NCBI GenBank assembly: GCA_032358165.1
Contig: JAALGY010000062.1
Location: forward strand, 1,612,001 to 1,676,000
Length of the DNA stretch: 64,000 nucleotides
Direction: 5' to 3'
Origin: Diplosphaera chodatii
Lineage: Eukaryota > Chlorophyta > Trebouxiophyceae > Prasiolales > Stichococcaceae
Positions 11,966-25,482 of this stretch are shown in pieces. The notes beneath the pieces are model-generated. The model was given only the letters and a program-made list of their open reading frames with translations, was not told the origin of the DNA and searched no databases. The position numbers and the translations under genes were made by a program. Numbering within the stretch: the first letter of the stretch is position 1; each line of letters opens with the position of its first letter.

Positions 11966-12475
11966 ATGGCGCTGCGCAAGGTGGCCAGCGCGTTCGCACG
12001 TTCTGGCCTGCAAATCCAGGCCACTCCGGCCCTGGCGAACAGCGCCAGCTTCGCACAAGGCAGCCTGCCACGACTCTTTGCCAAGGTGGTCGATGGCCTG
12101 AAGTACAACGACTCTCATGAGTGGGCAAAGGTTGACGGCGATACAGCGACAGTCGGCCTGTCAGACTTTGCACAGGAGGAGCTCGGCGACATCGTGTACG
12201 TGGAGCTGCCGGAGGTGGGCTCCGAGGTCAAGCAGAAGGAGCAGTTTGGCGTCGTCGAGTCCGTGAAGGCTGCCAGTGATGTGTACTCGCCGGTCAGTGG
12301 CGAGGTCACAGAGGTCAACTCAGCACTCGTGGACGACCCATCCACGGTGAACAGCGCACCGTTCGATGACGGCTGGCTCATGAAGGTCAAGGTGTCCGAC
12401 ACCTCAGAGTTGAACTCGCTGCTGGATGCCAAGGCATATGAGGCCAAGTGCGAGGAGGGTGGTGGTGACCACTGA
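11966..12475 (+). CDS. GCSH: Glycine cleavage system H protein, mitochondrial
   Basis: A single uninterrupted exon of 169 residues. Residues 1 to about 38 are rich in Arg, Ala and Ser without acidic residues (MALRKVASAFARSG...), a typical mitochondrial presequence. The mature part starts near VVDGLKYNDSHEW and carries the full H-protein fold. The lipoylation site is Lys101 in GVVESVKAASD, followed by the YSPVSGEV strand. The protein shuttles the aminomethyl group between the P, T and L proteins of glycine decarboxylase, central to photorespiration and one-carbon metabolism. It stands out as intronless while its neighbours carry 4 to 16 introns. Confidence 0.98.
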   Translation: MALRKVASAFARSGLQIQATPALANSASFAQGSLPRLFAKVVDGLKYNDSHEWAKVDGDTATVGLSDFAQEELGDIVYVELPEVGSEVKQKEQFGVVESVKAASDVYSPVSGEVTEVNSALVDDPSTVNSAPFDDGWLMKVKVSDTSELNSLLDAKAYEAKCEEGGGDH

Positions 12476-13856
12476 AGGGAGCAAGCGCACAACGAACAGC
12501 GGGTCCACAGCTGCGCTTCTGTGGCTGTCTGAAAAGAAAGGCAGGGTTGGCCGCTCTGCTGCGGCGGCTGGCCGCTGCATTCTCTTGCCGGACGCCAACT
12601 GGGACAGATCTCGGCTGAGGGTCGCTGCTGAAGCGTGCCAGCCATTGTCGGGTTTGTTGCCCGTTCAAATATTGTTTGACAGCAGCTTGCTGCAGCTGCT
12701 TCCGACAGCAGGTCCCGTCTGCGCTATTGCCGCCCAAATTGCAATGGTCAACCAGCAACGTCACTGAATGCAACAGAGAGCCTCCTGACCACGCTTTGGA
12801 TCCCTTGCCCCTGCATAGGATCCTCTGATCACAACCGTGGTTGCAGCTGCCACGCTGTTGCACTTGATCACGGTACAGCACATGTGACAAACCTACGACA
12901 GCCAGCCGTGCTGCATCGTCCAGTGGATCAGCTTCTCAACACTGCCCTACCGCTTATATGGCGGCAGCATCAACAACCACGAACATCGAAGTTTGCTGTG
13001 TATCATCTTGCTGCAGACAGTAGTGCATAAGGGCGAGGCGGCTCCAAGAAGGGTTGCAGGTGTCGATATAGATTTTGCATTGGTCCGCTTGGTCCAGCCG
13101 ACGGCGGCTCCTACGAACATACCGGATGTGATTCGCTCTACCCCATCGTGCATCTTGTCGACCTGCCGAGGCACACGGTGAGCAGCTTCCAATCGACAAC
13201 ACAAATGCTCCCAAGAATCTTCCAGCCCGAGACTGCGGCCCAGTGCGCAGCTCGACTGTCAGCAAACTGCCAGTTCATTAATTGATCAAGGCACTGAATC
13301 GATCCGCTGCTGGGCCCGCATGTCGTCCGGCGTTGGGTCGTTAGCTGCAGCAGTCCCTGATTTCACCGGAGAATGCACGTGCAAATCGCATCAGATCGTG
13401 CCACCTTGGCCAGGCGGGTCAAGAGGGCCCGATATTGCGGATCCCCCGCCGCCGAAAGTGCACTAGGCCATTTATTGGCGGGCAGCAGGTCGGGCTCGGA
13501 AGACCGCAGAGACGACTGCCACAACCGCCTCGCACAGCCGCTTGGGGCCATATCAGTGACACACATGGTCTCGGGCGCGCGACGCTTGCCACCAGTCGCT
13601 CAGAAAGGTGCTGCATGCTGGCCAGACTGTCTTTTTGGCAGCAGCATTACAACTCGATGTGGTCCGTGGTCTGCCAGGCACCTAGCGTGATGACCCTCGC
13701 CGCAGCTGACTCAGGTCAAACTTCCACAAAGTGCACACATGTGGAACTGGAGCCTACCCGCCAAACATCACACATGCACGGTCGTTTCGAGCGTGTGCCA
13801 ATCAGCATAGCCAATTTCTGTGCACAGGCATCACGGCAGGGGAGCCTGCTGATGAC
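12476..13856. other. Unassigned stretch, probable 3' UTR and 5' region of bZIP gene
   Basis: No exon with a recognisable product. It begins with the H-protein 3' UTR. The frame of the first bZIP exon stays open upstream of 13857, and an acceptor-like CAG precedes GCATCACGG near 13829, so an extra upstream bZIP exon could lie here. I could not define one. Confidence 0.45.
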
Positions 13857-16198
13857 ATGCAGCCATGGCAGGGCGTCAGCTGGCAGCCAGAGAGCAAGCT
13901 GTCCGAAATCCATGAACGGGCAGCTGGCGCACCTGTCAGCCGCCTGGCTCCACATGTGAGTTGGCCAGGTGCCACATGGGACACTGATCACCTGCCAACG
14001 GCTTGGAAGGACGACCGGCCGGCAGTGACTGAGGCACAGGAGACGCAGCACAGCTCTGTACCATATCTGGATGGCAAGTCGCCCCCTGGCAGCTGCCTCA
14101 GCCAGGCGCCGCCGCGTCTACTGTGTGCCTCACCGCCGACTCTCATCTCGACGGCCGCGCTGCTGCCATCGTCGCCACAGGCACAGCCGGTCGGCATGGC
14201 CATCGCTCTGCAGCAAGGGCGCAGCAGCACTGGAGATGCCTCTGTTGGCACGACTGCCGTGGTTGAACTGCCGCCTGCAGCAGCACAGCAACCAGCTGTC
14301 AGCAAACGCTCACCGCTGCCCAGGCCAGCACCTGTGGCGCTCATGTATGTTGCCCCAACCGACGCCAGCGCGGGTGGCGAAGGGCAGCCTGCTGTTGAAA
14401 CAGAGCCTATGCACTGGAGTGGTGCAGCTGCCGGCATGCAGCCTCCGCCACTGCCGCTCAGGGTGACTGCAGGCAGCACCAGCTGTGACACATCCAAGGG
14501 CAGCAGCGGAACGCCCAGCACTGTCGAACTGGTCGGCAGCGCCTGGCAGGCCTGTGAGCCTGTCACCCCCGACACACCCTCAGGTGACCGCCTGCACAGA
14601 ACTAGGCGCTGCACCGTCCGCCATGTTCGGTCGTGCTCATGCAGTGGTGCAGACAGAGCCGCGGCCCCTAGAACCTCAAAGTCTACCTTGTTTCATGACC
14701 GCTGCAGGAGGCTTGACGGACCCGCTGGACGAGGTGGCTGCGCTGCACGCACAGTTTCTGACGCCGAGACACCTTCGCAGGGGCAAGGGCGGTCGCCAGC
14801 CTGCGGTCAGTGGCCCGCCTGATGCAGGCCTGAAGTATGGCCTGTCTTCAGCACGACAGTGATGGACGCCATGCGGTTCACTGTAGTTAGCCATGCATTG
14901 TGCAGGAGCACCAAATCACAGTTTTCGGTTTGTCAGCCATGCCATTTCCACGGACTCATGACCCACATCTGGTCCCCATTGTACCTGCTGCAGCTGGATC
15001 CACGAAAGGACCCCAGGGTGCTGCCTGGCAAGGCCAAGCGCATCCTGGCCAACCGCCTGTCAGCCGCCCGCTCCAAGATGAAGGCCAGGTCGCAGGCCAC
15101 GGTCAGTTTGCCTCAAAGCCCAGCTTGTGTTATTCGGACACCATCGGACACCACGCGGCCGGGTGTCAGTTTGGATGAGCAGTGACCGTGTGATACAGTA
15201 TATATCACACACACTCTGCACATGTGTGTTATCATGTGGCTGAGTGCTGAACAGCAGGTGCTCGAGGCACAGCTGGAGCAGCTGCAGCAGCAACGGACTA
15301 CTATGGAGGGCGAGCTGCAGTCGCTGTCATCGTCCTTCCATGCCACCACGCTTGACAACCAGAACCTGCACCAGCATATACAGGTATGCCATTGCTACAT
15401 GCATGGCCGTGTGCATAGCAGAGGCTGTCCGGCCTCAGCATATGCTCTACTGGGCCTCAAGTGTGCAGCATGCAGCACTGCAGCAGACCTCAAGCTCTGC
15501 AATACACCTGGATCATCATGCAGGCTCTGCAGCAGCACCGCCGCAAGCAGGAGGCCCTGCACAAGGAGCTGTGTGCTCAGCGGGACCAGCTGCTGCAAAC
15601 CACCAGGGGCCGGTCCCCCCTGCAAAGGCAGAGCAGCAGTGCAGACACAACAACAGCCCCCACGCTGCCACCGCCAGCGCCGATGCAGTCAACGACCAGT
15701 CTGGCCGGCTGCATGCCGCCACTGCCGTCGCTGCCAGCAGCGATGCTGAACTCCACAGACGGTGGAGGCCGGGCGTCGCACGAGGCGGTCGGCGCTCTAC
15801 CAGGGCAGGAGCTGCCGCTGCCCTGCCTGCCGCTGCTGCCCTCTGGCCCGGGCCTGCTACAGGATGAGTTCAAGTGCCACATCGCCAGCATGCCGCATGG
15901 TAGACAGCGAGAACCATCAGTCATTCCGCCCCTGCTGGCGTTCTCGGCAAAAGAATGGCCTGATGGCCGCCGTGCGGTGCACCAGCCGGTGCACGGTGTC
16001 GTCTTTGACACCCTTCCGCTGCTGCCGCAGCATGGCAACTATGCAAACTGCGAGGACCAGGTGATGCAGGGAGCTCGAGAGTTGGAGTTCGGAAGCAAGC
16101 AGCAGTGCACTGTTGACCCTTTGCTTGATCACAGTCATCAAGAGGATCCTGCCACACCTGCGCATACCTGCCATTGCATGCCTGGGGCCTTCAATTGA
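13857..16198 (+). CDS. bZIP transcription factor, plant group I (VIP1/RSG-like) type
   Basis: Exons 13857-14583, 14708-14805, 14994-15101, 15258-15383 and 15524-16198 give 577 residues in continuous phase. The basic region is in the third exon: KAKRILANRLSAARSK, that is NxxSAxxSK (Asn295 to Lys303). Lys in place of the usual Arg at the last position is a hallmark of plant group I bZIPs. The leucine zipper occupies the next two exons (VLEAQLEQLQQQRTTMEGEL, then ALQQHRRKQEALHKEL). Zipper and basic region are split by phase-0 introns. Long N- and C-terminal parts are rich in Pro, Ser, Gln and Ala and are probably regulatory. The N-terminal start is uncertain: the ATG at 13857 is the first in-frame Met after an acceptor-like site, and an upstream exon may exist. 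Confidence 0.85.
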
Positions 16199-17449
16199 AT
16201 TTGATCCACTGCTTCTCATGTTACAGGACTGCGGCACCAGCAGCGGTTGTGCCATGGTGCTATGAGGCACGAGCAGCACAAGCTAGGCTTGCTGCTGTGA
16301 TCACATCGCCGCTGCTACCGCTGCAGCCACTGGCAACAGTCGGACACGGACTGCAAACATGAACCGCAAATGAGGCTCGCAAACCGGTGCCCATGCGCAT
16401 GACCCGCGCAGCGTCAGCCTGAACGAAGCTATCGTCCCGGTAGATGAAGTGATGCTAGTTAATACTGCTGGACCTCGCATCAGGAGAGGGCTTCCAAGTG
16501 CGGGGAAATGTCTGTGTCACGAAGCTGGCCGAGGTGTATGAAAGTTGTTGGGTGCCTCTGTTGACGGGGTGGCTCCCTCGTACTTTGTCTTCCGGCGTTA
16601 GATGGGTGGTGTTGAGCCTCAACACTTGTACAGCAGGCTGGATGCTGTTGAGCAGTTTTTGCCACCTTGCTACTGTGGATAATGCCTATGGTTTAGAGGG
16701 TGCAGCGCATGACTGCTGCAGTCACGGGCAGGGGCAGGGGCAGGAACTGTGGCAGATGGGGTACGACTTCCGGAGTGCAGCTTGAGTCATCAGACACACG
16801 AGGATGCATGTGCCGTCAGGGTTGCAAAGGCACTGAGGATGATAGGAACGTGGCATAGCTGGTGTTGTTCGGGTGTCAGCATGAGGGCGGAGAGCATCAG
16901 GTAGCTAGGGGAAGCGCATTATTGAACGGTATCTGTGTGTAGTCACCTTCAGGGTTGAGTCATGTGCATTGCATGATTGCTGCAGCTGCTCGCCTTCTCA
17001 CTGCATGTCGGGGATTCAGGATTGGAGAGTGTGCATTTGGATTGGATCTGATAACATTTGTAGATGGACATTGGTTGGTGCAGACATCAGGCAGGATAGG
17101 GTAGTTTACTGCACCGCCGCCTGCATAATCGAACGATGCAAATGGTGTGCACAGATCAGCAGGCATATTCGGTGATGTGTTTGTCGGCGGGATGAGGAGG
17201 TGTATGTGTAGTTCGGTGTTTGGTGTCATTCAAGGGCCTGAATACGGATCGCTGCATATAGGGCATCTTTGCAATGCTCAGCTCTTGCAAGGCCAAAGTA
17301 AAAGGTGTGCTACATGCGTGACATATGGACTCAACCACACTGCATGTCATGTGTGCCCTGCTGGCGGCCAGCTGCATGGTCATCGTGGCTGTACATACCA
17401 TGGCACCGAAACCTTGCCAAAGCAGCATCCCTGGCTCCGGTCGACGCCA
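16199..17449. other. Convergent gene-poor stretch
   Basis: 1,251 bases between converging stop codons, the second-longest gap in the window. Composition is TG-rich on the + strand with short G-rich runs (GCAGGG repeats near 16726-16742). I found no exon chain or known RNA. It may be two long 3' UTRs. Confidence 0.5.
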
Positions 17450-20400
17450 TCAGCCAGTGTTGAGGTGGTCCAGCAGCTGCTGCACGCCTATCCTGCTGGG
17501 TGCTTGGGCCGGCAGGCTGCGGAACAGTGCAATCGCCTGCAGAGGGTTTAGGGTTTAGGGTTAGAAGCGACGCACACGCCATGACTTGTGACCAAAGGTG
17601 AAGAGGAAACAGGCACACTGTGAAGGCGTTGCTCAATGCCCTGGTATGCAGCCAGCACAGGGAGGGCAGGCCGTCAGACTGCCCCTTCTCCGGCACAGTT
17701 TTGTGGACCTGTGCATGCCGGGCAGGGGCATGAGCATCGCAACAGGTGGCTTCACACCTGGTGCCGGATGATCCTGTGGCCCGATGCTTGCAGCGCCGCA
17801 TCGAAGGTGTCAAAGTCGATGGTTCTGTCGCCATTGCCATCGCCCGTCGTGGCACCGCAGGTACTGGCCTCAAGCTCCCGCCGCAGAGGGCCCAGCCCTG
17901 CAGCGCCCAGGACCCTGTCGTCACTGCAACCATCAAACCGCTGTGCGGCATTGTGCAGCTGATGTCGCAGCGCCGCACACTACTTGACGAACAGTCAGGC
18001 ACCTTGCTCGCGGATGGCTGCCAGCGCAGCCTGCGGGTCCGCCTGAATGAAGTGGTGCCTGTTGTTCTCCATGAACTGCAGGTCAGCACAAACCTCGCTC
18101 AGGACTGATGTTGCATTGATAGCAGGAGCTCAAAGACCAGCTGGTGCGACAACCTTGGATGCAGGCATTTCGTAGAGGCGCAACATGTGACAGCGTGCAC
18201 AGGTGCAGTCGGCCCCGGACCTGGTATGTGAACTCGTCGGCATTCAGCAGTTCAAAGTGGCGTCCATGGATGGCCAGGATGGCACCCACCGCCAGGTCCT
18301 GTTCGCTGTAGTAGCGTGGCTCGGAGCTGCTGCTGCTCTTGTCCGCAGGCCATGTCACCTGAGGCCCAACACCATGCGGGTCGTGTGCCGCACGCTGCAC
18401 TGGGTGAACGATTGACTGAGGGTTTTACACCAGAATCAGGGGCTATGCAGTATTGGTCGATGTACCCACCCGCGCTCTCTCCAGGAAACGTCCGCCTGTG
18501 ATGCCTGTGTTTCGTTGCGGCGGCTCAAAGATCGACAGGGTGTCATCGCCACAGAAGTATGACAGCACAAAGCTGCGCTCCCTGCACTCGTGTTACAAGT
18601 CATCAGTGACGTTGCTGCTTGACAAATCCCCATGACCTGACAGACCTGCCAGCTGATCTGGTGCGGACACACCATGAAGAATGGCATCATGGTTGGCATC
18701 GTGTGCACATAGGCGCACCTGTCAGCAGGTGTGAGCCGGTGCTGTGCAGTTTCATGAAACTTGCAACCAAAGCGTAGCACAATGCGGTGCTTCTGCATCA
18801 GCTTGTAGAAGTCGCGCCTGCAGCGCGCAAGTGCCACATCAGGCTCACGTAGTTTCATGTTAGGCCAGGGTACCTGCATGTTGCCTTTGACATGCTGTGC
18901 GTGTGTCCTCCGGCAGCACACAGCGCAATGGCCAACCAACATGCTCTGCGCACTTGGGCTGCTGTGGCAGCAGGCTGATGCAGTTCTGGGCGCTGTCCTC
19001 ATAGGACCCATAGCCGTTGTACGCCGGCAGCGTGCGGCTTGGCAGCGGAGCCGCCGCCGGCGCTGCGATCTCCACAGGCGCCATCTCGTCCGTCGTGAAG
19101 CCCAGCTTCTCCTGTATGCATGTCATGTCAAACAGCATATCTCACAACTTTCGCTGCTTTGCTTCAGGATTGAGAGTGCCTAGTTGAGTGCACATCCGAT
19201 GGACGCTTTACGTGCATAGCTGGAGCAATAATGTCGGTCTTCAAGGTGATGATCAATGTCAGCAGGAGTGCTGATAACAGGCAATCAGTGATGAACGAGT
19301 GTGGATGCACCTGGTAGTACTGCCTGGTGAAGGCGTCGCAGTCATGCAGGAAGAAGCGGCGGCCGTGCACATCCACAGATGAACCCAGGCGCAGGTCGTG
19401 AGGCTGGTAGCACGCCGCGCTCTTGTCCTGCCCCAGCGGCGTCATGCCCACTGACGCATGAACCTGGAGTATGTGCCCACCGACAGCATTTCAACTCAGT
19501 CTGGCTTGCATTGTCATCACAGAGCAATCACCCCTGGAAACCAGGCAAGAATGTGGTGCGCATTGGTCAGTGTGCTCTCTGCTTGCTGTGCAATATCCCT
19601 GCTGCTGATGCAGCCAGAGGTGACACACCTTCGGCAGCTTGCCACGGCGCAGGAACACCGGGAAGGCGTCCCGTCCAGAGTTGGCCTCATGCACCTGCAA
19701 AGCCACAGCCACACAGCGCTTCAGACCGGAGGCTGTCAGTGCTATGCAAGCATGCTGGGACAGGCAATTGCGCATGGTGAGCAGCGTGCGAACGAGGAAC
19801 GCTCCGCACCTCGAGGACCTCCACGGTGTCGTCCTCCAGGAAGTAGTGCAGGCGATACGGCCGGCGGTCGCCCAGCAGCGACACCCTGTCATCCCAGACA
19901 CAGAAGAAGCGGAGCACCTGCAGCATTCGATGAATCGCGCATCAGCCCTGTGTAATTGCAGCAAGCTAGAGGCAGGCGCTGCATTGTGCCTTCTGTGCAA
20001 GAGCCGACTTGCATGTAGAATTCTCAACAACTCACCTTGCGTGAGTTCTCGAGGTACTTGGCCAAGCGGCTGCCGCCCTCCGCTCCTGCCAGCTCCTGCG
20101 AGGCGCCCGGCGCCGCAGCTGGCGAGCTGTTCAGACTGGCAGGCCCTGCGTCTCCTGGGAGGACATTAAACTGCAAAAAATGCGCATGCTGCGACTTTCA
20201 AGCGTCCAGGCATGGACAGCGCTCCTGACATGTCCAATGTCTGACAACTCGGCGGACCTGCATGCTGACCGCCACGCCTTGGCTCAGGGGCAGCGGTGCG
20301 CCGGCCAAACGCCGCGCGGTACGTCTCAATGGGGTCTGCTGGGTATGGCACCTGCAGCATGTTCAGATAGGTCTCGTGTGTCTTCGTCATGATGCACTTT

Positions 20401-21664
20401 CGAGTTCGAAGATGGTACAAGAACAGAGTGCAATCCCTATAGCAGCATATCTTTAGTGCGTGGCTCAAAGGACATCGTGAAGGGCTCTCATGTCCCTCAA
20501 CTTCCGGTTGGAGTGCACTGTTGAAGCATGCATCATGGAGCTGACGTGGTACATACCGGGTCCGCCAGCTGCAGGCCATAGGTGGCGGCGAGGTAGGCGC
20601 GTGTGAAAACATCAGCGTCCACGACATAGTATGTGCGCGAGTACAGCGTGAAGCATCCGCCCACGACGAAGTCTGTTGGAACAAACGGCTCAGACGCGCT
20701 CTTCTTGGGCTGATGCCGCTTGATCAGCATGCCCTGCACAGTGATGAAGAACAAATCGCTGCAGCCTCTGGGGAGAGCACAAAACCACAGCTGACGCCAC
20801 ACGACACCCTGTCACATTTGCGGAAGCAGTACAGTAGTACGAGGGTTCACCCGACCTGCAGGAGGCCGCTGTTGTCCTGCTTGGGCTCGCAGATGTCGAC
20901 GGTGTCGTTCTCCAGGTAGAAGTGCACCACGACGCGCCGCAGCCGCTGCTCCGCCTCCCCCGCGCCGTCTGTCACCCTCTCCCGGTAGTAGCCAAACCAC
21001 CGCAGCACCTGGCCACACCCAAGTCATGTTTCTTGCAGGGCATACTGAGCCTGATGACAGCGACAGCTTCGTGGTCAGGACACCGAACGCAGCTGTCAGT
21101 GATGCAATGGCCCTCCTATCCACATGTTTGCACTGGAAGGAGGCGGAGGAGATGTCTCCCCAGACCTTGCGGTCGTTGGCAACCCACTGCGGCAGGTGCG
21201 ACGACGTTCCGGTCGCCTGCTGCACCTCGCCATGCAGCAGCTGCGGGGCGTTACTCGCAGCGTTCTGCGCCGCTTCATCCCTGGCTGACGGTAGGGACCC
21301 AGCCCAGTCTGCGGCGGTCTCGACCACTGGATAGCCCCTGTATCAGCCCGCTGACATCTTAGCAATTGATATAGACGTCCATTCGTGCTTGTATTGCTTC
21401 AAGGAGCATGTTTACGCTGTCGACAGCGGCGAGTGGGCCAGGCCAGCACCCACCTGAGATAGGTGAGGCCCTGCTTCCTGTAAAACGCCCTGTCAGAGTC
21501 GGGAATCTGCAACAATACATAGAACCATCGGATCTGAAAACATAAAGGAAATGCGACTTCGTTGATGGCACTAATGGCACCATCAGCTGCTGCAGCAGTA
21601 GCATCCGCACCGGGTGGACCCTGTAGCCGGGCAAGTTTGGCAGCTGCACCGTCTGATCAGCCAT
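17450..21664 (-). CDS. RIB72: Ciliary doublet-microtubule protein RIB72 / EFHC family
   Basis: Seventeen exons on the complement, 5' to 3': 21620-21664, 21454-21506, 21166-21337, 20856-21008, 20557-20733, 20270-20351, 20036-20154, 19810-19917, 19629-19694, 19311-19463, 18954-19111, 18719-18817, 18470-18581, 18221-18358, 18003-18075, 17758-17897, 17450-17536. Predicted length is 644 residues; EFHC1 is about 640. Three DM10 domains are clear: VLRWFGYYRER..FYLENDTVDICEP, then VLRFFCVWDDRV..YFLEDDTVEVLEV, then FVLSYFCGDDTLSIFEPP. Each ends with the DVFTRAY, DAFTRQYY or DEFTYQ signature. A degenerate EF-hand (DGNGDRTIDFD) lies near the C terminus. Family role: microtubule inner protein of axonemal A-tubules. 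The 5' edge of the 17758-17897 exon is uncertain, because an in-frame upstream segment (LRHQLHNAAQRFDG) looks coding but needs a different splice. Confidence 0.95.
17544..17564 (-). repeat. Interstitial telomere-type repeat at an intron 3' end
   Basis: On the complement it reads as consecutive CCCTAAA units directly before CTCTGCAG and the last exon of the RIB72 gene. The tract therefore forms the branch-point (CTAAA) and pyrimidine region of that intron. Confidence 0.85.
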
Positions 21665-22009
21665 AGTACCGCATTAAGCCTGATGTAGAACTGCAAAGGC
21701 GAAGTCGCAGCCGCGTTTGCGCCAAGTCTCGTGTCGTATGTTGCTTTCGGGCGATGCGCGCGGGCCTTGTAGTTGGCGGCAGATCGTCAGCAGGGCGGGA
21801 AATTCCCGCGCACAGGGTTTCGCGGGCTTCAGCTGGCTCACTCCGTCACTTGGTAAGTTGGCAGTATAACATCATATCACATTCAGATAACCGCGTGCAC
21901 GGTTCCAAGAGTGTCTTTGGCTTACTGAAGCCTTGACGTGTATCAGCGCTGGGCTGTTCCCCTAGCCTATTGTCCCTTCTCAGACTGATCTGAGGCGCCA
22001 GGCCTGATC
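21665..22009. promoter_or_regulatory. Divergent promoter, RIB72 / UMP-CMP kinase
   Basis: 345 bases separate the two start codons. The region holds the E2F-like palindrome listed separately and is otherwise unremarkable. A GTATAACATC stretch near 21862 is a weak TATA-like candidate. Confidence 0.5.
21795..21809. promoter_or_regulatory. E2F/DP-type palindromic site
   Basis: GCGGGAAATTCCCGC is a perfect 15-base palindrome made of two overlapping E2F half-sites. The top strand has GCGGGAAA, whose complement is the canonical TTTCCCGC, and the mirror copy is TTCCCGC. It lies 131 bases from the RIB72 ATG and 201 from the kinase ATG. E2F/DP factors control S-phase genes in plants and green algae, and UMP-CMP kinase feeds nucleotide synthesis. 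Binding is inferred. Confidence 0.6.
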
Positions 22010-23670
<1,661 letters not shown>

Positions 23671-23894
23671 TGGGTCCAGGCTGCTAATAGTATTGGTTGC
23701 GATCGGAACATTGACTTGATTCATATTACACACACGATGCTAGATTCTTAGCCGCCCTGGTTACACACAGTCTGGTTACAGCTATAAATTTGCAGTCCAC
23801 ATCCTGAGAGACATCCGTAATGAACAACTAGCTGCAGAACTGCGAACAGCACCCCTGTACGATATCATGGCAACTCCGGAAGCTGAGTGGCTGC

Positions 23895-25482
23895 TCAAGT
23901 CTGATGCCCCATGTCTGCATAGTGCAGCTCGCCTGACTGCTCATGCCGCAGCATGTCCAGCGCAACGATGCAGCTGTGCGCCACAATTGGATCGCTGTCG
24001 CTGCTGTAATCCTCTAGGAGTGCGATGCACTCCGGGCTGGCAATGCTGCCCAGGGCCTCTGCCGCTTCATGCCGCACCATTGCATGCTCTGTCTGGTCCT
24101 GCAGGACCCGCCTGTGATCCCCCAACCGGGACAACAGTCAGGTCAATCATGGTCCGTGTGTTCTGCCTTGTGCCCAAGGCTTGTTGGCAGGCAGTGAGTC
24201 GTCAATGTGACCGCTGTCCATGTTGCAAAGCCTGCACCGGAGATGTGTGTTTGTGTGTGGGATCACAGCAAACAGCCGCGCACCTCAAGACGGCAATTGC
24301 GCCAGCGTCTTGCATCTGTCCCAGCACGTACGCGACCTCATGCTTCAGCAGGGCGGAGCGCGCGGTGAAGGCATCCCCCAGGGCCTCGATCGCCTCGCTG
24401 CCGCCACGGTTGCGCAGAGCAAACATTGCGGCATAGCGTGCTGGCAGAGGGCTGGCCTCATCCAGCAGCGTGGCTACCAGCTGCGGTGAGCACATTCACT
24501 CTGTCTCATCAAATGATATTAAGCAGCTACTATGCATCCCGCAGGAAGGAGACAGCAGCTCAAACCCGAATATGACATGGTGCGGATGTCAAGCACCCAC
24601 CATGGGCAGCATGCATGGATGAGATCTCCTCACCTGAACGGTCGGCGTGTCAGCCGGCGCTGCCTGCATAGGGTCCACTGACAGGTAGGGCGATGTGTCA
24701 TCGCCGCCAGCTGCTGCAGCGCCGTCGCGCTCCCGCTCGATGCGCTGCAGGGCCAGCTGACACGTCTCTGCCACCTGCATGACGTCAAGCGCCATCTTCA
24801 GGTGTCGGCACATCAGCTTGAAGGTTCGGCTCAGAGCTCAGAATATCACGCACCTGCAGGGCTCCTGCGTGGCATGGTAACCTACCTCTAGCGAGTCATC
24901 ATCCTCGTACTGGCGCAGGGTGCACTCGCACTTGTCGGTGCCAATTGCGCCCAGCGCCTCTGCAGCCTCATGCCGCACCCTGTGCCACAGCATGCTTCCA
25001 GGCTAAGTGGCATCTGAGCAATATAAGAAAGCAGTGGACAGGACGGGCACAGATCCCATCGTTTGGCTACAGAGTAGGCAATCCCAGGAATTGAGTTTGT
25101 GCGCACATTGCATGCTCTGTGCCATCCTGCAGGATAGCAGTTAGGGTCCTAATGGAGGCCGGCTCCTGGCGTTGCCCCAAGCAGTAGGCGACTTCGTGCC
25201 GCAGCAGTGCCGAATCGTCGTTCAGAGCTGTACAAGCGCCATCAATCCATCAGCCGCCGCATGCAGCGGGTACACCATGGAGGCATGCGTGCATGCACTG
25301 CAGACACAGACAGCGTACAGCGTACCGTTTGCAAGAACCTCCCGAGCTTGCTCCCCTGGCAGATTGCGCAGCGAGAACAGCACTCGATACTTCTCTGGCA
25401 AGGTCGTGTCCGCCGCAAGCAGCTTGTCTGCTAGATTTTGCAGCACGCCATGGCTCTGCACAACGCTCGTTGCGGCAACCAT
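23895..25482 (-). CDS. DOHH: Deoxyhypusine hydroxylase (HEAT-repeat di-iron enzyme)
   Basis: Six exons on the complement, 5' to 3': 25326-25482, 25107-25227, 24886-24979, 24634-24774, 24284-24480, 23895-24111; 308 residues (human enzyme 302). All four His-Glu iron-ligand pairs are present: H63-E64 ([11 protein letters not shown]), H96-E97 ([11 protein letters not shown]), H218-E219 ([11 protein letters not shown]) and H251-E252 ([11 protein letters not shown]). The paired spacing is 33, as in characterised DOHH. The enzyme converts deoxyhypusine to hypusine on eIF5A in the cytosol. The two halves are internal duplicates joined by a low-complexity linker (exon 24634-24774). The ATG at 25482 has a good context (GCCATGG). 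Confidence 0.97.

Noticed and set aside
12115..12645. Minus-strand open frames over GCSH
   Set aside because: Shadow frames opposite a complete, family-typical H-protein coding sequence.
17852..17975. Longer version of the penultimate RIB72 exon
   Set aside because: The in-frame text LRHQLHNAAQRFDG looks coding, but an immediate upstream TAG and phase mismatch would need an unlikely donor; left as an uncertainty.
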